Notes under the pieces: generated by a model
What the model was told of the DNA's origin: nothing
What the model saw: only the letters and a program-made list of their open reading frames with translations
Database searches by the model: none
Position numbers and translations under genes: made by a program
Shown here: positions 1-6,826 of the stretch, piece by piece
Position numbering within the stretch: the stretch's first letter is position 1
How the letters are laid out: each line of letters opens with the position of its first letter
DNA from: DATAXI01 sp036266845
GTDB taxonomy: Bacteria > Verrucomicrobiota > Verrucomicrobiia > Chthoniobacterales > Chthoniobacteraceae
Direction: 5' to 3'
Assembly (NCBI GenBank): GCA_036266845.1
Contig: DATAXI010000016.1
Span: 1-19,338 of the forward strand
DNA length: 19,338 nt

Positions 1-1
1 G

Positions 2-1339
2 GGAGACAAGACGACCGAACCCTCCGCGACCGCCGCCACGCTGGTGAAAAGCGAGGCCGAATACAGCACCTGGAATGCGGATATGCTGCACGCGGGAGAT
101 ATTCTGGAGGCAAGCGGCATCCCGAGCGACGTGGCGGCCAGCGGCACATTCGCGGGAGGTCAGGTCAACCTGCTCGGCTATTACTCATGGGGAAGCAACG
201 ATGACCAGTTTAACTCTGACGCTTATGAGTCGCTCGAGTTCGCGCCGGGGGCGATTGGCGACACCGCGGTCTCGACCAGCGCACGCACCTTCCTGCCTGC
301 CACCGGCGGACAGACGCTCATTACGGACCTGATCGCGCAGGGAATCACGGGCGTTCGCGGTTATGTGAATGAGCCCTTGCTCAACGCGATATCCTCCCCG
401 ACCATCGATTTATCGTTTTACTTATCCGGATATACCCTGGCGGAGAGTTTCTATGCCGGCAGCAAGTATGTCGGATGGGAGGATATCAATATCGGCGACC
501 CCCTCTGCGCGCCCTATTTTGGAGCCAATGTATCCCTCACCACGCCAACTCAAGCCTCCGCCTACAATAACTCCTCCGGCGGCGTCCAGACCGAGAGTTG
601 CGCCGAGAGCGCGCTGGATGTCGGTTACATCAATAGCGGCGATTATACGGTCTATCATCATGTGCCGCTGAACGGAGTTTCGAGCTTCATCGCGCGCGTG
701 GCAAGCGGCGGACCGGGAGGCGATATCCAAATCACATTGGACAGCCCCTCCGGCACGGTCATCGGAACCTGTCCGGTGCCGGCGACCGGCGATTGGCAAA
801 CCTGGACTACCGAAACTTGCGGAATCAGTGGTGCCTCGGGAACGCATAACCTTTACCTTGTCTTCAGCGGCGCCAGCGGATTCCTCTTCAATTTCCAGTG
901 GTTTGCCCTGAAGCAGACGGCTATTCCAAGGCAGCTAACCCCGGGAGCTACAGTATCGCTCCAGGCGATGGATAACGGAGCTTATGTCTCCACCGGAACC
1001 AATGGCGCCCCCACCCTGGCTGCGGACTCGGCCACGGCGGGCTCCACGGAGAAATACCTGGTGGTGGATGCGGGCAACGGCAACATCGCGCTGCAATCCG
1101 TGGCGAATGGCGAATACGTTTCCGTGGACAATGGAAGTTCCAGCCCGCTAAGCGCGGACCAAACCTCCATAGGGCCGGACACGACATTTACGGAAATCGA
1201 CGTGGGAGGGAACAATGTCGCGCTGCTTTCGATGGCCAACGGACTCTATCCAAGCGCGGACCTCGGCCAGGATGATCAAGTGTGGGCGGAATCGATTTCC
1301 GTAAGTCCGGCTGAGACGTTCAATATCACCTTGTATTGA
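2..1339 (+). CDS. TIGR03790-like protein with CBM6 and beta-trefoil domains (5' end missing)
   Basis: The reading frame is open from base 2, so the GTG at 44 is internal and the gene starts before the window; about 445 residues are visible. The first ~175 residues contain 'GYYSWGSNDDQF', 'FAPGAIGDTAVSTSARTFLP', 'GVRGYVNEP' and 'IGDPLCAPYF', which I recognise as the C-terminal half of the TIGR03790 family. That family is uncharacterised and, as I recall, is noted as co-occurring with exosortase. From about base 545 to 910 follows a CBM6-like jelly-roll ('DVGYINSGDYTVYHHV' and a late 'FNFQWFAL' strand), predicted to bind carbohydrate. From about 935 to the end lie three beta-trefoil-like repeats ('GAYVSTG', 'GEYVSVD', 'GLYPSAD'), resembling fascin or ricin folds. 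The signal peptide would lie upstream and cannot be seen. There is no PEP-CTERM tail. A secreted or surface role in polysaccharide binding is inference. Family call likely, function unknown. Confidence 0.82.
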   Translation, partial: GDKTTEPSATAATLVKSEAEYSTWNADMLHAGDILEASGIPSDVAASGTFAGGQVNLLGYYSWGSNDDQFNSDAYESLEFAPGAIGDTAVSTSARTFLPATGGQTLITDLIAQGITGVRGYVNEPLLNAISSPTIDLSFYLSGYTLAESFYAGSKYVGWEDINIGDPLCAPYFGANVSLTTPTQASAYNNSSGGVQTESCAESALDVGYINSGDYTVYHHVPLNGVSSFIARVASGGPGGDIQITLDSPSGTVIGTCPVPATGDWQTWTTETCGISGASGTHNLYLVFSGASGFLFNFQWFALKQTAIPRQLTPGATVSLQAMDNGAYVSTGTNGAPTLAADSATAGSTEKYLVVDAGNGNIALQSVANGEYVSVDNGSSSPLSADQTSIGPDTTFTEIDVGGNNVALLSMANGLYPSADLGQDDQVWAESISVSPAETFNITLY

Positions 1340-1351
1340 GGCTGGAAACGA

Positions 1352-1419
1352 TTCCGCAACGAATCCATGGCCCGCCCCGCCGCGGCCCTGCCGGCGCGAA
1401 TCCGGTCGCGATTGCGGAA
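1352..1419. terminator. inverted repeat between convergent genes, possible bidirectional terminator
   Basis: An 8-bp perfect inverted repeat, TTCCGCAA at 1352-1359 and TTGCGGAA at 1412-1419, brackets the whole 82-nt gap between the stop codons of the two convergent genes. The 52-nt loop is very GC-rich and can fold further (GGCC arms and short CG arms inside). Neither side has a convincing T-run, so a classic intrinsic terminator is not shown. Its position suggests a role in 3'-end formation for both transcripts. Confidence 0.35.
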
Positions 1420-1421
1420 GT

Positions 1422-2504
1422 TCAGCGCACAGCATCGAGCAGCATGAAACTAAAATCGGCCGGCGCTCTGTCAAGAGTCGTCGCCGTACTGTGACAGGCA
1501 ATGCAACTGCTCTGCGGCTGAATGTAAGTCTCCATCACCACATTCGCCAGCATATCGGGCCGCGGGGCTTTGCTGGGATATTGGACGCCAATCAATTGAT
1601 AGTATTGCCAGCGGGTGCCTTTCAGGGCGGAGCGCCATGCGGCGTTGACGGAGTCAGGGATATTCTTGTAGTAACGGGTTACCTGAGCCGGCGTGCCGGG
1701 AGGCGTTTCCTTGTTTGGCGCCGCTTTGCTTGTGGCATCGTAATAAGACCACGGAGCTTTTCCTGATGCGCCAGGGACATTGTCCACCTGCTCAAAGGTG
1801 GTCCATATCCATTGCGGAGCGTTGGGAGTTTTGACAATAATATGAAATCCCACCAAGCCGACATTGGCGTTCTTATCCGTTCCGCTCGTGCGCACCGTCG
1901 CCTGGGCGGTGTAATAACGCCCGGGATCGTCCGTCTGCGTCAGGATGCGCCATGCAGCCTTCACTTCGATGGCGCCAAAAGGGAAAACCACGGGACCGTA
2001 AAGCCGCTGCCCCTCTTTCGTGTATAACTTATGCTGACGGATAAAATCGTAAGAAATTACGTTCCCGGCTTTCTCGTAGTAAGTGACATTTCCATGCTGA
2101 TCAGTAAGCGGCCCGCCAATCGCCTGCTTGATTTCGGACAATTCCAGTTCCCGCTCCGTGGCCTTGGCCACCTGCTCCAGCTTTAAGGGTTGATCTTTCC
2201 CGCCAAATCCCCAAGGACCGGGGTCGTGGCCATCCGGCGTGAATAGCTGGCCGGAGGTCTTGAACGTCTGCCAGACCGTGGGGCCGGCGTCGCCGATGTG
2301 CCGCGATTCATCCGGCAGCCCGCGCTGATTCCTCATCGCGGGCCAATTCAGGGCCACGAACATTCTCCATGCAAAGTCCTCCGCCTGACCTGCGGTGGCT
2401 GGCAGCGGAATATCCTGCAACGGTTCCGCGGAGAGCCGCACCTCCTGCCCGCGCACGACGACGGCCATCGAGCAGAGAAGGATGCACAGAAACGTTATTC
2501 TCAC
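1422..2504 (-). CDS. exported protein with single C-terminal haem c motif
   Basis: A 360-residue protein with a GTG start. It lies 1 nt after the stop of the preceding gene, so translation is probably coupled; no clear Shine-Dalgarno is visible. Residues 1-19 are a Sec signal peptide (hydrophobic stretch, then 'VVVRGQ'). One CXXCH haem c attachment motif is present ('SSCIACHST': C334, C337, H338), only 22 residues from the C-terminus, with M near residue 355 as a possible axial ligand. The rest resembles an uncharacterised group of cytochrome-c-containing proteins with 'FAWRMFVALNWP' near the N-terminus and 'GPTVWQTFK' shortly after; I know of no assigned reaction. Attachment of haem implies a periplasmic location. 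It is the last gene of a three-gene set with a beta-propeller and a Calx-beta protein, so electron transfer with the propeller protein is conceivable but unproven. Confidence 0.85.
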   Translation of the reverse strand: MRITFLCILLCSMAVVVRGQEVRLSAEPLQDIPLPATAGQAEDFAWRMFVALNWPAMRNQRGLPDESRHIGDAGPTVWQTFKTSGQLFTPDGHDPGPWGFGGKDQPLKLEQVAKATERELELSEIKQAIGGPLTDQHGNVTYYEKAGNVISYDFIRQHKLYTKEGQRLYGPVVFPFGAIEVKAAWRILTQTDDPGRYYTAQATVRTSGTDKNANVGLVGFHIIVKTPNAPQWIWTTFEQVDNVPGASGKAPWSYYDATSKAAPNKETPPGTPAQVTRYYKNIPDSVNAAWRSALKGTRWQYYQLIGVQYPSKAPRPDMLANVVMETYIQPQSSCIACHSTATTLDRAPADFSFMLLDAVR

Positions 2505-2505
2505 G

Positions 2506-3624
2506 CTAATCGTCCGTTCGCGTGACGTTTAACCGCATGAATACAGAGGATCCGGAACTGATCGGCACATTATAGCGGTAGGTCACACTGCCAGGCGGCG
2601 CCGTTGGCGGATTACTGGCAGGCTGGATATTAGTGGTGCTCCAGTGGACCAGGTCGCTCGATGCCTGGACTGAGTAAGTCAAATCCGTTGCCGCACCATT
2701 CGGGATGTAAGTGAGGGTAAGATCATTGGAACTGGAGCCGGCGGATGGCAGAAGCCCGGGATTTAAGTTGAAGGGGTCCATGTTCAATGCAAAAGCGATG
2801 AGATTGGGAATACCGGCGCCGCTCCAGGAGGCGGTATCGCTCGCTTGTGCGGTATTGGCGAGCGCGCCGAACATTGCATAACGCCATGCGTTTACCGGCT
2901 TCACCTGGATCGTCACGGTATCGAAGGAGGAAGCGCCGATGTCATAGGACGTGGACGACAACAAAGTGAGCGTCACGGTGGGATCGGGCTCCGGGATGTC
3001 ATTGGGGATCGGGGTAATAAGAAGAGTCGTCGTGGAGGAGCCCGCGGGGATGGTACCCGATGCCGCAATGGCTTGATAATCGGCGCCATTAACCCCCGAT
3101 CCACCAATCGAATAGGCCACCGGCAGGGGGATCTCCGCTCCGCCGGTGCGCGTAATGGTAAAGGCTCCCGATACCGGGCCGTCTTCCGCCGCCGAGCCAG
3201 TCGCCACGACGGTGACTGCCGGCGACAGGACCGTGAAAGAAACGTCCGCGAGATCGCTTAGTCCAAAGATATCCGTTCCCCCTTGCACCGAAATCGAGCC
3301 CGCGTAATCCGCAGCCGGAGCCGTGGAACTCAGAACAAGGCAGAAAAGTGGGCCGATGTAACTTTCGCCGGAACAAAGAATGCCAGGGACGTTCGAATAA
3401 AATGCATTCGATCCTGCTACCACCGCGCCGGCAACAGTACCGGAGAAAGCGATGTTATTCAGGAACAACTGGCCGGTGCCGGAATTCGTAAGTGTGCCGG
3501 AAAAGAAAAGCCGCTGGCCGGCGGCGGCGTTCCGCACGGATGAGGCCACCGAAGCCGAAAGCTGGGCGCGCCCCGGGAGAGCGCCGATCAGGAGGAGCAA
3601 CAGCGAAATCGCGATCGCTTTCAT
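2506..3624 (-). CDS. secreted Calx-beta domain protein with Verrucomicrobia-type C-terminal module
   Basis: The start chosen is the ATG at 3624, giving 372 residues. This ATG overlaps the stop of the upstream gene by one base (TGATG) and begins directly with a signal peptide ('MKAIAISLLLLLIGALPGRAQ'-type), whereas a longer frame to 3765 adds 47 residues without a signal. Order: signal peptide 1-20; Ig-like beta domain about 22-130; Calx-beta domain about 133-236 ('AEDGPVSGAFTITRTG', 'NGADYQAIAASGTIPAGS'), a fold that usually binds calcium and mediates adhesion; C-terminal module about 245-372 with 'GIPNLIAFALNMDP' and 'YSVQASSDLVHWS'. The last module is typical of secreted Verrucomicrobia proteins and its role there is unknown. 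No enzyme motif is seen. A structural or adhesive extracellular role is inference. It lies between the propeller gene and the haem-protein gene. Confidence 0.87.
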   Translation of the reverse strand: MKAIAISLLLLLIGALPGRAQLSASVASSVRNAAAGQRLFFSGTLTNSGTGQLFLNNIAFSGTVAGAVVAGSNAFYSNVPGILCSGESYIGPLFCLVLSSTAPAADYAGSISVQGGTDIFGLSDLADVSFTVLSPAVTVVATGSAAEDGPVSGAFTITRTGGAEIPLPVAYSIGGSGVNGADYQAIAASGTIPAGSSTTTLLITPIPNDIPEPDPTVTLTLLSSTSYDIGASSFDTVTIQVKPVNAWRYAMFGALANTAQASDTASWSGAGIPNLIAFALNMDPFNLNPGLLPSAGSSSNDLTLTYIPNGAATDLTYSVQASSDLVHWSTTNIQPASNPPTAPPGSVTYRYNVPISSGSSVFMRLNVTRTDD

Positions 3625-5165
3625 CACGGACCGACGGCAAAGACGGTGGCATTGTTGATGACATAGACCATGCCATTCGGCCCAATGATCGAAGGTGTAT
3701 AGGCTTCGCCGATTCCCGGAGTCAGCACGACGGACTGGGTGAGGCTGTTGGTCGTAAAATCCCACCGGTAAACTTTCCCGTCTTCGCTGTTAATGATCGC
3801 CGATTTGGTGGAAGGATCCACGGCGGCGCTGTTGATGCACCATTCCATTACCGCGTTGGGCGAGTAGGAAAGCAACGCGGCATCCGGCGTGACACCAACC
3901 ACGGTAATTACCTCGTTCATCACGGTGGCGCCGCTAATCGGGTCGATTTCCGTGGCGTTCGGGTCCAGAATCGCAACCTTGTTGATGCCATTGCCGCCGA
4001 CGCCCGGGTCCGCGTAGTTATTGTACTTGGTCAGGATAAGATAGCTCGACGTCCCGGTATAAGAGGGAACGGCGCTGCTCGGGACAATCGAGCAAGTATC
4101 GTCCCAGCCGAATGCGCCCGGAGTTTTCTCCATGCTGAGCGCGCCGTTGAAATGCAACATCCAGCCCCGGTCGTGATTCGATAAAAAGGGATTCTCCAGC
4201 ACGCCAAAATAGACGTCTCCGTCCGGGCCGATTGTGGGGGATGCGCTGCCCTCATCCGCGAGCAGAGCGTCGCTGGCGGTATAGATCAGGTCTTTCAGGA
4301 GGACATGTGCGACCGGCGCGAGCGTGCGGCTATCCAGCGCCACAAGGTAGCCGCCCTGAAAGCTGCCGTAACTGACCGCGATGTAGAGCGTCTTTTGATC
4401 ATTGCTGAGCGCCGGCGCGCAATTCATCACCACCTCCACGATATTGGGATCGCCCGGGGCGGTGGACGCGGCAACCCATGTGCCGGCGCCGCTGGAGTCG
4501 ATGCGCGCGATGCCGCTTTGCAAACCAAGCGGGTTGGAGCCGCTTACCGTGAAGCCGAAGAAGATATCGCCGTAACGGTCCGAAGTAAGCGGCGTATCTA
4601 TCTGCACATTGTCCTGGTAAGTCGATTCCGCCGCCAGGTAATGCGATATGCCGTAAAATGCGATCTGGCCCGTGCCGGTGGAAACTGCCGCGTCGGGAAC
4701 ATCCCGGTAATACACGGTGCCGCCGGCGCCGGGAAAATAGAGACGATTCCTTGGAGTAAGACAGATGCCGCAACTGGGAGTCCAGTCATGCGCCGGGAGG
4801 ATGTAATCCGTCGTCTGGGTCCAGACCAGCGAACCGCTGGTCGCGCTATGGCCCTCCACCCGGAAACCGCCTTGCGCTCCGGTCTTTACCGGGATGATCA
4901 CCGTATTGGATTGCGTCACCACAGGCGATCCATAGTGGATGTAAAGGTCATTGCCGCTGTACTGGGGATCCAGGTCCACGGGGGCCTGCCACTCGATGCG
5001 GCTCATGGTATTCGCCGGGAATTGCGAGAGCCCCGTATGCTGCGGGCCATGCCCCAGATCGGACCATGGGACGGAGATGCTCTGCCCGGACGCAACCCGC
5101 GCGAGGAACGCTGCGAGAATGCAAACGAGCGGCAGAAACCGGCGCATGGCGCGCGTGAGGGACAT
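3624..5165 (-). CDS. exported PQQ-like beta-propeller protein
   Basis: About 513 residues from the ATG at 5165. In-frame alternatives are TTG 5201 (12 residues longer, with a GCAGG 9 nt upstream) and ATG 5147, which starts right at the signal sequence 'MRRFLPLVCILAAFLARVASG'. After the signal come repeated four-stranded blade motifs of the PQQ-like propeller type: 'HYGSPVVTQSNTVIIPV', 'SATSGSLVWTQ', 'LTPRNRLYFPG', 'SASPTIGPDGDVYFGVL', 'SEDGKVYRWDF', 'PSIIGPNGMVYVINN'. I see no adjacent Cys-Cys pair or clear cofactor ligands of the true quinoprotein dehydrogenases, so PQQ binding is not supported; a CGIC pair lies in one blade. Its stop overlaps the next gene's ATG by one base (TGATG). It lies 80 nt after the efflux channel gene. 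The family is often structural or substrate-binding; the specific function is unknown. Confidence 0.84.
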   Translation of the reverse strand: MSLTRAMRRFLPLVCILAAFLARVASGQSISVPWSDLGHGPQHTGLSQFPANTMSRIEWQAPVDLDPQYSGNDLYIHYGSPVVTQSNTVIIPVKTGAQGGFRVEGHSATSGSLVWTQTTDYILPAHDWTPSCGICLTPRNRLYFPGAGGTVYYRDVPDAAVSTGTGQIAFYGISHYLAAESTYQDNVQIDTPLTSDRYGDIFFGFTVSGSNPLGLQSGIARIDSSGAGTWVAASTAPGDPNIVEVVMNCAPALSNDQKTLYIAVSYGSFQGGYLVALDSRTLAPVAHVLLKDLIYTASDALLADEGSASPTIGPDGDVYFGVLENPFLSNHDRGWMLHFNGALSMEKTPGAFGWDDTCSIVPSSAVPSYTGTSSYLILTKYNNYADPGVGGNGINKVAILDPNATEIDPISGATVMNEVITVVGVTPDAALLSYSPNAVMEWCINSAAVDPSTKSAIINSEDGKVYRWDFTTNSLTQSVVLTPGIGEAYTPSIIGPNGMVYVINNATVFAVGP

Positions 5166-5172
5166 GCCGGTT

Positions 5173-5201
5173 AAGATAATTAGGCGTTCACGGACGGGCA
5201 A
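5173..5201 (-). promoter_or_regulatory. weak sigma-70-like promoter candidate before the propeller gene
   Basis: On the minus strand TTGCCC (5201-5196) is followed after 17 nt by TATCTT (5178-5173); each hexamer matches four of six consensus bases. It would start transcription almost at the ATG at 5165 and fits better with translation from the ATG at 5147. It could let the three downstream genes be expressed apart from the pump. The rest of the 80-nt gap (5166-5245) holds no gene and no convincing terminator. Confidence 0.25.
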
Positions 5202-5245
5202 TGCAATTTGCCTGCCTTGCCGGGCGGGAGCCTGAAAAACCGCGC

Positions 5246-6826
5246 CTATTGATTAATCTGCGTCTCGGAACGCCTGGGCCACTTGGAGACGTCGTGAGCG
5301 CTGGGAAGCTGGGAGCGATCCCATCCGCCGCCAAGCGCCTCGATCAACTGCACGGAGCCCGTCATCTCCTGGACTTGGGCATCCACGGCCGTCTGCTGAT
5401 CCGTCAGGAGGGTCGTTTGCGCGGTGACCACGTCCACATAGGGATCGATGCCGGTGCGGTAACGATCCATCTCGAGCTTGAGATATTGTTGCGCGGACTT
5501 AACGGCATCGCGCTGGAGAATAAGTTGCTGAGAAAGGATGCGGACCTGGGCCAGATAATCCTCCACCTGCTGGAAAGCGGTCAGGATAGCCTGACGGTAA
5601 GCGGCGAGGTCTGAGTTATAAGTGGCGACATATTGATGAACGGTCGCCGTGCGGAGGCCGGCGTCGAAGATCGTTTCGGAGACTGAGCCGCCCGTGGACC
5701 AGAAATGATTGTTAACATCGAAGAGATCCTTGAAGGCGTCGCTTTGGAAGCCGTTCTGGCTGCTGATCGTCACCGTGGGGAAATAAGCGGCCTCCGCCAT
5801 GCCGATGTCCGCGTTGGCGGCAGCCATGGTGCGCTCAGACGCGGCGACATCCGGCCGACGCTCCATCAATTGCGAGGGCACGCCCACGGGGATCGCAGGC
5901 GGCTCGCCGGCGAGCGGCATCGCGCCGACGCCGAAACCGGAGGCGACACGCCCAACGAGCACCGCGATCGCGTGTTCATATTGCGCGCGCAACACGCCGA
6001 GGTTCGTGGCGGTGGCCTGCGCGTTTTGCAGCGTATTGGTCGCCTCGACCACGGCGATCTGGTCGGTAATGCCGGTTTCGTACTGGGACTTCGTGTAATC
6101 GAGCGCCTTGCGGTCGGCCTCGATGGTATCCATGTAAAGCTTGATGAGCGCATCCTGGCCGCGCATCTCAAAGTAATAGACCGCAAGGCTGGCCTCCTCC
6201 GTCAGGCGCTCGTTGGCAAGCTCCGCGGCGCTCACCTGCGCGCTATATTGCGCGGCGCGCAGTTGATTGCGGATGCGGCCCCAGAGATCGGGCTCCCATG
6301 AGAGATTGAGCGAGGTCATGATGGCCGTAATCGGGCTCGCCTTGCTGGCCGCGCTGACGATGCTGCCGCCGGTCTCCCCGCCCGCCGCGCTGCTGGCGGC
6401 AGTTTGCGCGGAACTGCTGCCGCCGCTGTTGTGCTCAGGTGTAAAGGAGCGGGTGTAAGAGGCATCCGCCGTCAAAGTGGGATAGAGTTGCGAATTCACC
6501 TCCGCGATGAGCGCACGGGCCTCCATAAAGTTCTCGAAGTACTCCTTGATGTTCTGGTTATTGATCTCCAGGGAATCCTCGAGGCGGTTCAATTCCGGAT
6601 CGTGATAGACCGTCCACCATTTGCCGATCAGCATGGCCGCATCGGGCTGGGCAACCTTCCATCCCTTGGCCGTCTTGAAATTCGCGGGACTTTCCTTATA
6701 GCCCGCGGGAGTCGCCTGGCGATGCGGAAAGGGAAACGGAATGTGATAGCGCGGTCCAATCAGGCAACCGCCCAATAGAAGAAGCGAACCACAGAGACAG
6801 GAAGAGGCGGCCAGTTTTTTAAACAT
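5246..6826 (-). CDS. RND efflux outer-membrane lipoprotein channel (NodT/OprM family)
   Basis: A TolC-like outer-membrane factor of about 526 residues. The start chosen is the ATG at 6826, overlapping the end of the permease gene by 8 nt (ATGTTTAA); it puts the lipobox LGGC at residues 18-21 after a basic, hydrophobic leader. An ATG at 6850 is the alternative. The mature N-terminus would be a lipidated Cys21. Two OEP repeats follow: the first contains 'PTLTADASYTRSF' and 'LSWEPDLWGRIRNQLRAA', the second 'MERRPDVAASERTMAAANADIGMAEAAYFPTVTISS' split by the usual helices, ending with 'YRTGIDPYVDVVTAQTTLL'. These are hallmarks of NodT/OprM-type channels. The family forms trimers with a beta-barrel in the outer membrane and an alpha-helical tunnel in the periplasm, acting as the exit duct of RND pumps. 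A Ser/Ala/Gly-rich segment at about residues 132-164 lies where the first extracellular loop is expected. It is the fourth gene of the pump operon. Confidence 0.96.
   Translation of the reverse strand: MFKKLAASSCLCGSLLLLGGCLIGPRYHIPFPFPHRQATPAGYKESPANFKTAKGWKVAQPDAAMLIGKWWTVYHDPELNRLEDSLEINNQNIKEYFENFMEARALIAEVNSQLYPTLTADASYTRSFTPEHNSGGSSSAQTAASSAAGGETGGSIVSAASKASPITAIMTSLNLSWEPDLWGRIRNQLRAAQYSAQVSAAELANERLTEEASLAVYYFEMRGQDALIKLYMDTIEADRKALDYTKSQYETGITDQIAVVEATNTLQNAQATATNLGVLRAQYEHAIAVLVGRVASGFGVGAMPLAGEPPAIPVGVPSQLMERRPDVAASERTMAAANADIGMAEAAYFPTVTISSQNGFQSDAFKDLFDVNNHFWSTGGSVSETIFDAGLRTATVHQYVATYNSDLAAYRQAILTAFQQVEDYLAQVRILSQQLILQRDAVKSAQQYLKLEMDRYRTGIDPYVDVVTAQTTLLTDQQTAVDAQVQEMTGSVQLIEALGGGWDRSQLPSAHDVSKWPRRSETQINQ

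Noticed and set aside
3625..3765. 47-residue N-terminal extension of the Calx-beta protein
   Set aside because: It lies wholly inside the propeller gene, carries no signal and precedes an internal ATG that starts a perfect signal peptide with a TGATG overlap.
3492..4184. Plus-strand open frame of 230 codons opposite the Calx-beta and propeller genes
   Set aside because: Arg-rich, no ribosome site, and it crosses the boundary of two coupled genes with clear signal peptides and domains.
5202..5245. Possible intrinsic terminator after the efflux channel gene
   Set aside because: Only short imperfect arms such as GGCAA/TTGCC are present, and no stable GC stem followed by a T-run can be drawn.
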